From the NCBI RefSeq assembly GCF_016650035.1, contig NZ_JAENWM010000028.1, positions 1-42,118 of the forward strand: DNA of 42,118 nucleotides. The letters run 5' to 3'. The stretch's first letter is position 1. Every line of letters starts with the position of its first letter. A program made the translations under genes and the position numbers. Below the pieces are notes generated by a model. That model did no database searches. It worked only from the letters and a program-made list of their open reading frames with translations, and was not told the origin of the DNA. Below are positions 8,062-16,149 of this stretch, one piece after another. Source of the stretch: Clostridium sp. (GTDB lineage: Bacteria; Bacillota; Clostridia; Clostridiales; Clostridiaceae).

Positions 8062-8162
8062 TATATTATTCCTTTCTCAATTGTAATGATTCTTAGAATA
8101 TAACTATACCCTTTTATATACGTTAAAAAACAAGATTTTAAGGGGGGATTTAAAAAAAACAA

Positions 8163-8190
8163 ACTTGCCACTTGCCACGTGGGTGGCACC
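8163..8190 (-). repeat. REP-like palindromic element, third copy
   Basis: Positions 8166-8189 match the 24-nt core at 1436-1459 base for base and in the same orientation. One more CACTTGC heptamer precedes it. It sits between the convergently read end of the HAD gene and the promoter side of the Spo0E-like gene, 12 bp past the HAD stop. It could form a hairpin at the 3' end of the HAD transcript. Confidence 0.85.
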
Positions 8191-8202
8191 AAAGGGGGGA
8201 AT

Positions 8203-8799
8203 TTAAATAAATTTATGTATGTCTTCTTTCAATGTTTCGTAATTGTCAAAATGAATGGTATTAAAACCAAGTCTATCTGCTACCTCTATATTTAACAAGG
8301 TATCATCTATAAATAAACATTCTTTCGCCTTTAGACCATAGGTATCTAAAAGTTTAGTATATATTTCGGTTTCAGGCTTTAGAAGATTTTCTTTATAGGA
8401 TATTATGCTTCCATCAAAATATTTAAAAAAATCATACTTTGAACAAATATTTTCAAAGGCTAATGAATGAAAATTCGAAAGGAGATATAGTTTATAACCA
8501 TTTTTTTTTAGTCCATTCACAATTTGTACTGTACCTTCAATAGGTGTAAGTATGTCTATCCAATTATCCATGCATTTCTTAATATGTACTTTGTAATTAG
8601 GGTTTCTTTGTGATATTGCTTTTAGAGCCTCATCTTGAGTTAATGTTCCTCTATCCAGATGAATCCACTCCTTACTTTGAAAAACTTCTTTATAAACAAG
8701 GGTTTCAATTTTATCATCATTAAAAATTACTTTAAGGTAATCTACAGGTTTAAATTGTAATAATACATTTCCAATATCGAAAATTATGTTTTTAACCAT
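8203..8799 (-). CDS. HAD-superfamily phosphatase (YihX-like)
   Basis: A 198-aa cytoplasmic HAD hydrolase. Motif I is FDIGNVLL with the nucleophile D8; the Gly-Asn after it is the form seen in the YihX/sugar-phosphatase and haloacid-dehalogenase-like branch. Motif II is LLSNF (about 104-108), motif III the Lys in LLKPETEIY (about 141), motif IV FIDD (about 163-166). An alpha-helical cap lies between motifs I and II. E. coli YihX acts on alpha-glucose-1-phosphate; the divergent neighbour is an alpha-amylase, which makes a sugar-phosphate substrate attractive but unproven. The ribosome site is AAAGGAGG (minus strand, about 8805-8812). Confidence 0.87.
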   Translation of the reverse strand: MVKNIIFDIGNVLLQFKPVDYLKVIFNDDKIETLVYKEVFQSKEWIHLDRGTLTQDEALKAISQRNPNYKVHIKKCMDNWIDILTPIEGTVQIVNGLKKNGYKLYLLSNFHSLAFENICSKYDFFKYFDGSIISYKENLLKPETEIYTKLLDTYGLKAKECLFIDDTLLNIEVADRLGFNTIHFDNYETLKEDIHKFI

Positions 8800-8968
8800 T
8801 TAGGTCCTCCTTTTAATAATTTATTTGCTTTGACTTATTTGAATAAGCAGTACAAGCTATTAATTACATTCTAATATAAATTTAAGATTAAATCAATTTT
8901 TAAAAGAGAAGGAATATAATTGATTCTTAAATTGCATAAAAATATTTTCTGAATATTCAAAATATATC

Positions 8969-8997
8969 TTTACAACCTTGTTTTTCTATGGTATTAT
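8969..8997 (+). promoter_or_regulatory. sigma-A type promoter, start of a possible leader or small RNA
   Basis: TTTACA (8969-8974), 17-bp spacer, TATTAT (8992-8997). Transcription would start near 9004 and run into the hairpin at 9280-9328. Confidence 0.5.
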
Positions 8998-9098
8998 ATA
9001 CACAAGAAGAAGAAAATTCTTCCCGCAAATCCTAATTCACAAATCTAGGTTATAAAATGATTTTTGATTTAAGAAGTTGTAAGGGTTTGAAAAAGTTT

Positions 9099-9145
9099 AA
9101 GATTCAAGATTCAAGATTCAAGATTCAAGATTCAAGATTCAAGAA
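9099..9145 (+). repeat. tandem 7-bp repeat (AAGATTC)n
   Basis: Six perfect copies of AAGATTC at 9099-9140 followed by a partial AAGAA. The unit is a likely slipped-strand hypervariable site. It is non-coding. Confidence 0.95.
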
Positions 9146-9279
9146 ATAAGTACGGTATCCCAATTGTTTTAATTATAGTCAACTAAAATGATTTAAGATT
9201 AGTGTTAATGTAATTGGTAGAACTGCAATGGAAGGGAAAGATTAATATTAGTGAAATGAAAATTGAATTAGGGTTTGCT

Positions 9280-9328
9280 TAGTAGCCAATTTATATTTTA
9301 TGTATAAATTGGCTACTATAAATTTTTT
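9280..9328 (+). terminator. terminator-like hairpin upstream of the amylase
   Basis: Perfect 16-bp stem TAGTAGCCAATTTATA (9280-9295) with 9303-9318, 7-nt loop, then AT-rich sequence with T6. It could end a transcript from the 8969 promoter or attenuate amylase expression. Confidence 0.6.
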
Positions 9329-9412
9329 GTATAAAAAGTTGTATAATATAGAAGGGTAAATATTAAATTAGCACTTAAATTGTCAATTGACAAGTAAAAG
9401 GAGTTGACTTAA

Positions 9413-10840
9413 ATGAATAGAACTATAATGCAATTTTTCGAATGGTATCTACCCGCGGATGGTGGGCACTGGAACTTTTTAAAAGAACATAGTAAGGAAT
9501 TAAGTGAAGCGGGTATAAATACACTTTGGCTACCACCAGCATATAAAGGGTCAGGAGGAGTTAATGATACAGGCTATGGTGCATATGACTTATATGATCT
9601 TGGTGAATTTGATCAAAAGTCGACTGTTAGAACTAAATATGGAACAAAATATCAATACATAGAAGCAATAGAAGAGGCTCACAAAAATAACATTCAGGTA
9701 TTAGCAGACATAGTTGTTAACCAGAAGGGGGGAGCAGATGAGACTGAATGGGTAAAAGTAGTTAAAGTGGATCCGAAAAATCGAAATAATAAAATATCTG
9801 GAGAATATGATATAAAGGCTTGGACTGTATTTACATTCCCTGGAAGGAATAATAAGTACTCTGATTTTAAGTGGAGCTCTGAACATTTTGATGGGGTAGA
9901 TTGGGATGAGAATAAAAAAGAAAGTGCCATATATGAGTTTGTTTCGAATGGTAAGGGCTGGAATTCAGATGTGGATACACAAAACGGAAACTATGATTAT
10001 CTTATGTTTACAGATTTAGATTTTAATTCACCTGTAGTTTATGAAGAGCTCTTAAGGTGGGGATTATGGTACAGTGAAATAGCAAATCTTGATGGATTTA
10101 GGTTAGATGCAATAAAACATATAAAGTATGAGTTTTTTACAAAGTGGATAAATGATATAAGAAGAATTACAAAAAAAGAGATTTTTACAGTAGGTGAATA
10201 TTGGAGTGGTGATTTAAATGTTTTAAAAAAGTATGTTGAGAATACAGACCATATATTTAATATTTTTGATGTACCACTACATTATAACTTTTTTTCAGCA
10301 GCAAATGGAAAAGAAAGCTATGATTTAAGGGGGTTAATGTCAAATACCTTAATAAGTTGTTATCCTCAAAATTCAGTTACATTTGTGGATAATCATGATA
10401 CCCAACCTGGACAAGCTCTTGAGTCTTGGGTAGACAATTCATTTAAACTGCAAGCATATACTTTCATTTTAACAAGACAAGAAGGGATACCTTGTGTTTT
10501 CTTTGGAGATTATTATGGATTGCCAAGCAATAACATAGCTCCATTAAAAGATGAATTAGATAAATTATTAAAGGCTAGAAAAGATTTTGCTTATGGGTGG
10601 CAGCATGATTATTTTGATGATGCACATGTTGTTGGATGGACTAGAGAAAATGGACTAGCTTCTTTAATTTCTAATTCAAATAATGGTGGTTTTAAGAAGA
10701 TGTTTGTTGGAGAAAAATTTTCAGGTAAAACCTTTGTAGATATAACTTGCAATATTGCTGGAGAAATTAAGATTGCTGAGGATGGTAGAGGTAATTTCAA
10801 TGTTAATGGAAATTCATATTCAGTTTGGTGTATTATATAA
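9413..10840 (+). CDS. cytoplasmic alpha-amylase (GH13, subfamily 5-like)
   Basis: A 475-aa glycoside hydrolase family 13 enzyme without signal peptide, so it acts inside the cell on maltodextrin, glycogen or granulose. It starts with the subfamily hallmark MQFFEWYLPADGGHW. The catalytic residues are D232 in GFRLDAIKH (nucleophile), E262 in VGEYW (acid/base) and D329 in FVDNHD. Length matches the intracellular AmyA type. The oddity is conserved region I, read as ADIVVNQKGGAD: the normally invariant substrate-binding histidine after Asn is Gln104 (codon CAG, 9722-9724). Activity may be altered. It is monocistronic, ending in a strong bidirectional terminator at 10933-10979. Confidence 0.93.
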   Translation: MNRTIMQFFEWYLPADGGHWNFLKEHSKELSEAGINTLWLPPAYKGSGGVNDTGYGAYDLYDLGEFDQKSTVRTKYGTKYQYIEAIEEAHKNNIQVLADIVVNQKGGADETEWVKVVKVDPKNRNNKISGEYDIKAWTVFTFPGRNNKYSDFKWSSEHFDGVDWDENKKESAIYEFVSNGKGWNSDVDTQNGNYDYLMFTDLDFNSPVVYEELLRWGLWYSEIANLDGFRLDAIKHIKYEFFTKWINDIRRITKKEIFTVGEYWSGDLNVLKKYVENTDHIFNIFDVPLHYNFFSAANGKESYDLRGLMSNTLISCYPQNSVTFVDNHDTQPGQALESWVDNSFKLQAYTFILTRQEGIPCVFFGDYYGLPSNNIAPLKDELDKLLKARKDFAYGWQHDYFDDAHVVGWTRENGLASLISNSNNGGFKKMFVGEKFSGKTFVDITCNIAGEIKIAEDGRGNFNVNGNSYSVWCII

Positions 10841-10932
10841 AAGAAGTTTTTTGATTTATTCCATATCTATATATCTGAATAAAATTTATTGTTTTCATCT
10901 AAATAAAAGTAAATTCCATTATCTTAGTTTAA

Positions 10933-10980
10933 AAAAAATAATCTCTTTACCTTTATATAAGGTAAAGAGATTATTTTTTT
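10933..10980. terminator. bidirectional intrinsic terminator
   Basis: A 19-bp stem (10933-10951 with 10961-10979), 9-nt loop, A-run on the left and T-run on the right. It serves the amylase (plus) and the 49-aa gene (minus), whose stops lie 92 and 10 bp away. Confidence 0.92.
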
Positions 10981-10989
10981 CTATATTAT

Positions 10990-11139
10990 TTAAAGTTGCT
11001 TGTCGCAATCTAAAGGTCCACAAATATCAAACTCTGAATCTGATGGAGGTGGTATGAAATTTGCTATTTTTTTTGCTTGTTCAAGTTTTTCTTTTTCTAT
11101 CTTTGATATTTCCTCCGGAGTTAGTTTTTTATCTTTCAT
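10990..11139 (-). CDS. small hypothetical protein, 49 aa
   Basis: A 49-aa frame with a strong GGGAGAGG ribosome site 7-8 bp before the ATG and the shared terminator directly after it, which argues it is a real gene. The sequence starts with a charged helix (MKDKKLTPEEISKIEKEKLEQAKKI split over residues 1-25), then a proline turn (FIPPPSDSEFD) and ends with CGPLDC, two cysteines five apart. There is no signal peptide. I do not recognise the family. The cysteine pair could bind metal or form a disulfide, but two cysteines alone are weak evidence. Confidence 0.65.
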   Translation of the reverse strand: MKDKKLTPEEISKIEKEKLEQAKKIANFIPPPSDSEFDICGPLDCDKQL

Positions 11140-11363
11140 TATATATCCTCTCCCTTTTTAAAAATTGTTACTTCATTTACTATACTATAACCCTAATTCA
11201 TCCTAATAGCAATAGTTATTAACAAATAATTATTATTTAAACCGCTGTTATATTTAATATATCACACTTCGAACACAATTGTTGGTTATAATAAAGATAT
11301 AAAGTCAATTATGTTGGTGTAAATTATAGTATAATAGGAATTATAAGAAAGAGGTGGTTTTGT

Positions 11364-12071
11364 ATGGGAAATGAAAGAATACTTCTAGTTGATGATGAGG
11401 AACGAATACGAGATATGATAAAAGAATATACCAGTTTAGAGGGATATGATATAGATGAAGCAGCTGATGGTGTGCAAGCTTTGGAGCTGTTTTCACAGCA
11501 TAAATATTCATTGATTATATTAGATGTTATGATGCCCAAAATAGACGGCTGGAGTGTGTGCAGGAAGATTCGCACAACATCAAATGTTCCTGTAATTATG
11601 CTTACTGCAAGGGGAGAAGAATATGATAAGCTTTTCGGATTTGAACTTGGGGTAGATGATTACATAATTAAACCTTTTAGTCCTAAGGAACTTCTTGCAC
11701 GTATGAAAGCAATAATAAGAAGAAGCTCATATGCAGATGAAGCTAAAAAAGAAACTACAATTACTTTTGATGGACTTGTTATAGACCTTGATTCAAGAAA
11801 TACTTATGTAAATGATAAATTAGTTACACTTACGCCTAAAGAATATAGTTTGCTAACTTTTTTTGTAGGTAATCCCAATAGAGTATTTTCTAGAGAACAA
11901 TTGCTTAATGAGGTTTGGGGTTACGATTTTTTTGGTGATGACAGAACTGTAGATACACATATAAAGATGCTACGTGAAAGTATAAAAGAATATAGGAAAT
12001 TTATTGTTACAGTTTGGGGAACAGGATATAAATTTGAGGTGGGTGGAAAAAATGAAAAGCATAGGTCTTAA
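11364..12071 (+). CDS. OmpR/PhoB-family response regulator
   Basis: A 235-aa response regulator. The receiver domain (residues 1-120) has the acidic pocket D10/D11, phospho-acceptor D54 (IILDVMMP), the Thr of MLTA and the Lys of IIKPFSP. A winged-helix DNA-binding domain follows (about 133-232, with LTPKEYSLLTFFVGNPNRVFSREQLL split by short loops and a VDTHIKMLRE recognition region). The start has GAAAGAGGTGG upstream and TATAAT at 11330-11335 is a plausible -10. It overlaps the histidine kinase gene by 20 bp. Its most likely target is the secreted DUF2680-type gene at 13550, which has phased direct repeats in its promoter. Confidence 0.93.
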   Translation: MGNERILLVDDEERIRDMIKEYTSLEGYDIDEAADGVQALELFSQHKYSLIILDVMMPKIDGWSVCRKIRTTSNVPVIMLTARGEEYDKLFGFELGVDDYIIKPFSPKELLARMKAIIRRSSYADEAKKETTITFDGLVIDLDSRNTYVNDKLVTLTPKEYSLLTFFVGNPNRVFSREQLLNEVWGYDFFGDDRTVDTHIKMLRESIKEYRKFIVTVWGTGYKFEVGGKNEKHRS

Positions 12072-13446
12072 ATTATGGTCAGGTATGATAGCTCTTGTGC
12101 TTATAATGCTTGTTATGCTATGGCTTTTCCAAATTGTATTTTTAGAAAAGTTTTATACATCAATAAAAATTTCAGATATGAAAAGCAAAGGCTACGCTAT
12201 TCTTGAGGGGTTAGATGTGGACTCGGGGAAAGATATTGAAACCACTTTTGAGACCTTTGCTAATGAAACAAGTTCTAACGTCGAGTTTGTGGATTCAAAG
12301 GGAGATACACGTTATAGTGTAGCCCCAAATGGGGGCACTTCTAGTATGCCTATGATGATGATGAATAATTCAAGGATTGAGGCTATTAATGAGATTAAAC
12401 AAGGCAAGGAAATAACTTTATCTTTAATACATCCTAAATTCCAGAATACATTTATACTTATTGGATTACCCCTCAAAGTGCAAGGCGAAGTTAATGGGGG
12501 GCTTCTTATAAGCTTGCCTTTAGCACCGGTAAAGGATACAGCTGCAATACTTAAAGTACAGTTATTTTACATCACATTAATTCTTCTTTTCACAGCAATA
12601 ATATTCGCATATTTTTTATCTAGGAGTTTTACGAGACCTATACTTGAAATTACAAAAGTCTCAGAAGAAATGGCTTCAGGTAATTTTTCTGTGAAGATTA
12701 AATCAAACAGCAGGGATGAAATTGGTAGACTAGCGTTAACTATTAATTATATGGGGGAAGAACTTTCGAAAATTGAACAATTGAGAAAGGACTTGATTGC
12801 TAATGTATCCCACGAATTACGGACACCCATAAGCATTATTCTTGGCTATGCCGAGACAATTAGAGATGTTACAGGAAATGTTGCACAGAAGCGAGACAAA
12901 CAGCTGAATATTATTATAGAGGAATCAGAGAGGCTTTCTAAAATAGTTGATGACATTCTTAACTTATCTCAAATACAGGCGGGATATGTTAATTTGAATA
13001 AAACTCAATTTAATATTAATGAGCTTTTAGAAAGAGTTATAGTGAAATTTCAGATTTTAAGTGAGAAAACCTCGGTGGATATAGTACTTGAAAATCGTGT
13101 AGATGTAATAGTAGAAGCGGATGAAATTAGGTTAGAACAGGTTATGCACAACATTGTAAATAATGCATTTAATCATACGCAGAGGTCTGGACATATAATT
13201 ATAAAGGCAATAGAAAATGAAAAAAATCTAAAAATTGAAGTTGTGGACAATGGAATAGGAATATCTGAAGAAGACTTAAAGCATATTTGGGATAGATTTT
13301 ATAAAACAGATAAAGTGGAAGGAATAAAATACACAGGTACTGGTCTTGGACTTACTATTGTAAAAACTATTCTTGAATCACATGGTTTTCCATACGGAGT
13401 AGAGAGCACAAAAGGAAAAGGGACTATGTTTTGGTTTGAAATTTAA
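12052..13446 (+). CDS. membrane sensor histidine kinase
   Basis: A 464-aa kinase partner of the preceding regulator. TM1 is about residues 9-30, the extracytoplasmic sensor about 31-168, TM2 about 169-190, HAMP about 191-243, the H-box NVSHELRTPI with phospho-acceptor H254, then N, G1 (VVDNGIGIS) and G2 (GTGLGL) ATP-binding boxes. The start at 12052 follows GGTGGAAAAA; an in-frame ATG 48 bp earlier lies inside the regulator gene and would spoil the first membrane helix. The sensor contains the unusual run SMPMMMMNN (about 98-106), a cluster of methionines on the outside of the cell. The signal is unknown. Confidence 0.93.
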   Translation: MKSIGLKLWSGMIALVLIMLVMLWLFQIVFLEKFYTSIKISDMKSKGYAILEGLDVDSGKDIETTFETFANETSSNVEFVDSKGDTRYSVAPNGGTSSMPMMMMNNSRIEAINEIKQGKEITLSLIHPKFQNTFILIGLPLKVQGEVNGGLLISLPLAPVKDTAAILKVQLFYITLILLFTAIIFAYFLSRSFTRPILEITKVSEEMASGNFSVKIKSNSRDEIGRLALTINYMGEELSKIEQLRKDLIANVSHELRTPISIILGYAETIRDVTGNVAQKRDKQLNIIIEESERLSKIVDDILNLSQIQAGYVNLNKTQFNINELLERVIVKFQILSEKTSVDIVLENRVDVIVEADEIRLEQVMHNIVNNAFNHTQRSGHIIIKAIENEKNLKIEVVDNGIGISEEDLKHIWDRFYKTDKVEGIKYTGTGLGLTIVKTILESHGFPYGVESTKGKGTMFWFEI

Positions 13447-13451
13447 AAGTT

Positions 13452-13504
13452 TCACAATTAGGTCGTCATTTTATCATACTTCTATCACAACTTACCATTA
13501 TACT
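13452..13504 (+). promoter_or_regulatory. probable response-regulator-controlled promoter of the DUF2680-type gene
   Basis: TATACT (13499-13504) is a good -10, with no good -35. In that place are related direct repeats, TCATACTTCTA (13474) and TCACAACTTAC (13485), 11 bp apart, plus TCACAATTA at 13452, 22 bp further up. Eleven-bp phased direct repeats over the -35 are typical of OmpR/PhoB-type activators. Confidence 0.45.
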
Positions 13505-13549
13505 AAAGATAGAAGGTAAATAAAAAAAATTATGAGGAGAGTGTTTTAT

Positions 13550-13993
13550 ATGAAAAATATCAAAAAAATGGTTCTATCCCTTGCAGTGGTAACAGTACTT
13601 AGTACGGGTGTTGTTTTTGCTGCTGTTGCTGCAAAGACTCCAGCGGAAGTAGCAGCTGGATTAACAGGAAAAACAGTAGAGGAAGTTACAACAGAAAGAA
13701 CCGCCGGGAAAACTTATGGAACAATTGCTAGTGAAGCAGGAAAGCTAGAGGAGTTTAAAGCAGAGAGTCTTTTGCAGAAAAAACAAGTTCTTGACCAAAG
13801 AGTAAAGGATGGTAACTTAACTCAGGAAGCAGCAGATGAAATTTACAATTCTATTGTGACAAACCAAGAAACTTGCGATGGAACAGGTAGTGCTGGAATA
13901 GGTAAAATGAACGGTGCAGGATTTGGTCAGGGTAGAGGTCAAGGAATGGGAAAAGGATCTGGACAGGGTAATGGTGCTGGAATGGTACAATAA
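13550..13993 (+). CDS. secreted DUF2680-type protein with Gly-rich tail
   Basis: A 147-aa exported protein. It has an N-terminal signal peptide (KKMVLSLAVVTVLSTGVVFA, cleavage near residues 24-28), then a helical region (TPAEVAAGLTGKTVEEVTTE ... GTIASEAGKLEEF) typical of the clostridial DUF2680 family, and a glycine/glutamine/methionine-rich tail (GFGQGRGQGMGKGSGQGNGAG, residues about 121-145). The start at 13550 is chosen because GAGGAGAG lies about 9-12 bp upstream and the signal peptide then begins normally; an earlier in-frame ATG at 13532 overlaps that ribosome site. It directly follows a two-component system, is closed by a hairpin, and is probably that system's target. Function is unknown; a cell-envelope role is inferred. 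Confidence 0.82.
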   Translation: MKNIKKMVLSLAVVTVLSTGVVFAAVAAKTPAEVAAGLTGKTVEEVTTERTAGKTYGTIASEAGKLEEFKAESLLQKKQVLDQRVKDGNLTQEAADEIYNSIVTNQETCDGTGSAGIGKMNGAGFGQGRGQGMGKGSGQGNGAGMVQ

Positions 13994-14005
13994 AACAATA
14001 ATTTG

Positions 14006-14053
14006 ATAGTAATAAATCCCATAGAATTTATATTCTATGGGATTTATTACTAT
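14006..14053 (+). terminator. long perfect hairpin after the DUF2680-type gene
   Basis: Perfect 22-bp stem (14006-14027 with 14032-14053), 4-nt loop TTAT. There is no clear T run after it, so termination may rely on stem strength, or the hairpin may stabilise the 3' end. Confidence 0.7.
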
Positions 14054-14248
14054 CTATATGTTAATTAGGAAAACTAATAGGATTAATTTGAGAATTTGTT
14101 TTAGGTAATCATGTGGAAATATTTATCAAAAGTGGTATAATGGAATCGTATCCATACAAGGGATAGCTACATCAATTTATGTTAATGATACTAAAAAATA
14201 ACCTGTAATAAAAGCTTAAGTAATAAATTTTGAAATGAGGATGCATAT

Positions 14249-15307
14249 ATGAGTATTAAAAAGGACTTATACGGTAATACAAAAGATGGAAATCCTATTG
14301 ATATTTTTACTTTGAATAATTCAAAAGGTCTAGAAGTGCAAATAACTAACCTTGGTGGTATAGTTGTTTCAATTAAAGTTCCAGATCGGTTTGGAGATTT
14401 CGCGGATGTGGTTTTAGGTTATGATAAATTAGAGGATTATTTCCATAATATTAATAATTTTGGGGCAATTATAGGGCGGTACGCTAATAGAATTGAGAAC
14501 GCTAGCATTGAATTAGATGGAGTAGAATATAACTTAAGTAAAAATAATGGAAATCATTTAATACACGGAGGCTTTGTAGGCTTTGATAAAGTAGTATGGA
14601 AAGCTGATATTATAAAACAAAATAAAGAAGAATCTTTAGAACTTACATATATAAGTGCGGATGGCGAAGAGGGGTTTCCAGGAGAGGTTAAGGTGAAGGT
14701 TGTTTATACTTTGACAAAAGACAATGAACTGAAAATAGAATATTTTGCTGTTTCTGATAAGGATACAGTAGTTAATTTAACAAATCACTCGTATTTTAAT
14801 TTATTAGGACAGGGAGATTTAGATATTCTATCTCATGAGCTTATGATAGATGCTGACAATTTCACTATTATAAATGATGAGTGTATACCAACTGGAGAAA
14901 TTAGTTCAGTAATTAATACTCCATTTGATTTTACTACCATGAAGACAGTTGGAGCTGGGTTAATAGCAGAAAACCAACAAATTAAATATGGTGGTGGTTA
15001 TGATCATAATTTTATATTAAAGGTTAATGGAAAAACTCCACAAAAATTTGCTGAACTATATGAAGAAAAAACGGGTAGACTTATGGAAGTATACACTACA
15101 ATGCCAGGGGTTCAGCTGTATACTTCTAACAATCTAAATAGTATTAAATCAGGAAAAGCTGGGCAAATTTATAAAAAAAGAAATGCGGTATGTTTAGAAA
15201 CTCAATTTTTTCCTAATTCTTTAAAGCATAAGAATTTTCCATCTCCAATACTCAAAGCATGTGAAGAATATAAGCATACTACAATTTATAAATTTTCAAC
15301 TAGATAA
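14249..15307 (+). CDS. galM: aldose 1-epimerase (galactose mutarotase)
   Basis: A 352-aa cytoplasmic mutarotase interconverting alpha and beta anomers of galactose or glucose. Family landmarks are LGGIVVSIKVPD near residue 36, IIGRYANRIENA about 72-83, LIHGG about 103-107, the catalytic base region NLTNHSYFNL (about 174-183), GGGYDHNF (about 250-257), and the catalytic glutamate in CLETQFFPN (about 318-326). Length is normal for the family. A TATAAT at 14136-14141 is a likely -10. It stands alone: no galK, galT or galE is adjacent, so its sugar is uncertain. The GATGAGG-type ribosome site precedes the ATG. Confidence 0.93.
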   Translation: MSIKKDLYGNTKDGNPIDIFTLNNSKGLEVQITNLGGIVVSIKVPDRFGDFADVVLGYDKLEDYFHNINNFGAIIGRYANRIENASIELDGVEYNLSKNNGNHLIHGGFVGFDKVVWKADIIKQNKEESLELTYISADGEEGFPGEVKVKVVYTLTKDNELKIEYFAVSDKDTVVNLTNHSYFNLLGQGDLDILSHELMIDADNFTIINDECIPTGEISSVINTPFDFTTMKTVGAGLIAENQQIKYGGGYDHNFILKVNGKTPQKFAELYEEKTGRLMEVYTTMPGVQLYTSNNLNSIKSGKAGQIYKKRNAVCLETQFFPNSLKHKNFPSPILKACEEYKHTTIYKFSTR

Positions 15308-15395
15308 TAGAGATGATTTTCGCAACTGAATTTTAATTATTATGTTATAATATTATGTAAGTAATTTGAATTTAACTAGAAGTGGGGGCCACAAG

Positions 15396-16100
15396 ATGTT
15401 TAGTCCAATAAAGACTGTAAAAGTTTATGAACAGGTGATTTTACAAATAAAAGATATGATTGATAAAGGCATTCTTAAAAAAGGTGATAGGCTTCCATCA
15501 GAGAGGGCTTTAGTCGAACAATTACAGATAAGTAGAACTTCTATTCGTGAAGCACTTAGGGCCTTAGAAGTTATTGGACTTATAGATTGTAGACAAGGAG
15601 AAGGTAACTACATAAAAGCAAGCTTTCAAGATAATTTATTTGAACCACTTTCAATTATGTTTATGTTAGAGGAAAGTACTCAAGATGAAATATGGGAACT
15701 AAGAAAGATTGTGGAAGTTGAGGCATCAGGCCTTGCTGCTAAGAGGATAACGGATGATAAGCTGCAAGAATTAAAAGAAATTTATCAAAGATTCATAAGT
15801 TCTGTTGATGAAGATGTTACTGCTGAAATTGACAAAGAGTTTCATTATAAAATTGCAGAATGTTCAGGGAATATTTTAATATTTAATATTCTTAAAACAG
15901 TATCAAATCTTGTAGATCATTTTATTGTGGATGCAAGAAGATTAATATTAGTACAAGAAAAAAATAAGAGAATATTGCTTGATCAACACAATAATATATA
16001 CTTAGCTATAGAAAAACACAGTTCAGCAGCTGCAAGACAAGCAATGCGTGAACACTTGGATTTTGCAAAGGTGTATATAAAAGAAAATGATATGCATTAA
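15396..16100 (+). CDS. FadR-family (GntR) regulator of the lactate locus (LctA/LldR-like)
   Basis: A 234-aa transcription factor with an N-terminal GntR winged helix (residues about 4-72; PSERALVEQLQISRTSIREALRALE includes the recognition helix) and a C-terminal FCD effector domain (about 85-225; metal/ligand residues expected in DKEFHYKIAE and in LDQHNNI/MREHL). The start at 15396 is chosen because AGTGGGGG lies 7-8 bp upstream; the longer frame starting at 15366 has no ribosome site. It has its own terminator at 16150-16189 and precedes etfB-etfA-ldh-lctP, the order of the acetogen lct locus. It is expected to bind the TGGTCATACCA site at 16270 and be released by lactate. Confidence 0.88.
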   Translation: MFSPIKTVKVYEQVILQIKDMIDKGILKKGDRLPSERALVEQLQISRTSIREALRALEVIGLIDCRQGEGNYIKASFQDNLFEPLSIMFMLEESTQDEIWELRKIVEVEASGLAAKRITDDKLQELKEIYQRFISSVDEDVTAEIDKEFHYKIAECSGNILIFNILKTVSNLVDHFIVDARRLILVQEKNKRILLDQHNNIYLAIEKHSSAAARQAMREHLDFAKVYIKENDMH

Positions 16101-16149
16101 ACAATTAGATGTATAAATGTGGTTAAAACATTTAACTTTATGAAAAATG

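Larger units (their letters stand above)
8800..9412. other. long divergent intergenic region between HAD gene and amylase
   Basis: This 613-bp region holds a good sigma-A promoter pointing right (8969-8997), a 7-bp tandem repeat (9099-9145), a perfect 16-bp hairpin followed by T residues (9280-9328), and the amylase ribosome site (AAAGGAG, about 9397-9403). A TATAAT at 9342-9347 is a likely amylase -10 box. No open frame with a ribosome site was found between promoter and hairpin, so a non-coding transcript or leader of about 320 nt is possible. Confidence 0.5.

Noticed and set aside
9099-9145. Tandem repeat as iterons of a replication origin
   Set aside because: Units are only 7 bp, with no Rep gene, DnaA boxes or partition genes nearby.
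10755-11057. 100-aa frame starting inside the amylase gene
   Set aside because: It crosses the strong terminator at 10933-10979 and has no ribosome site.
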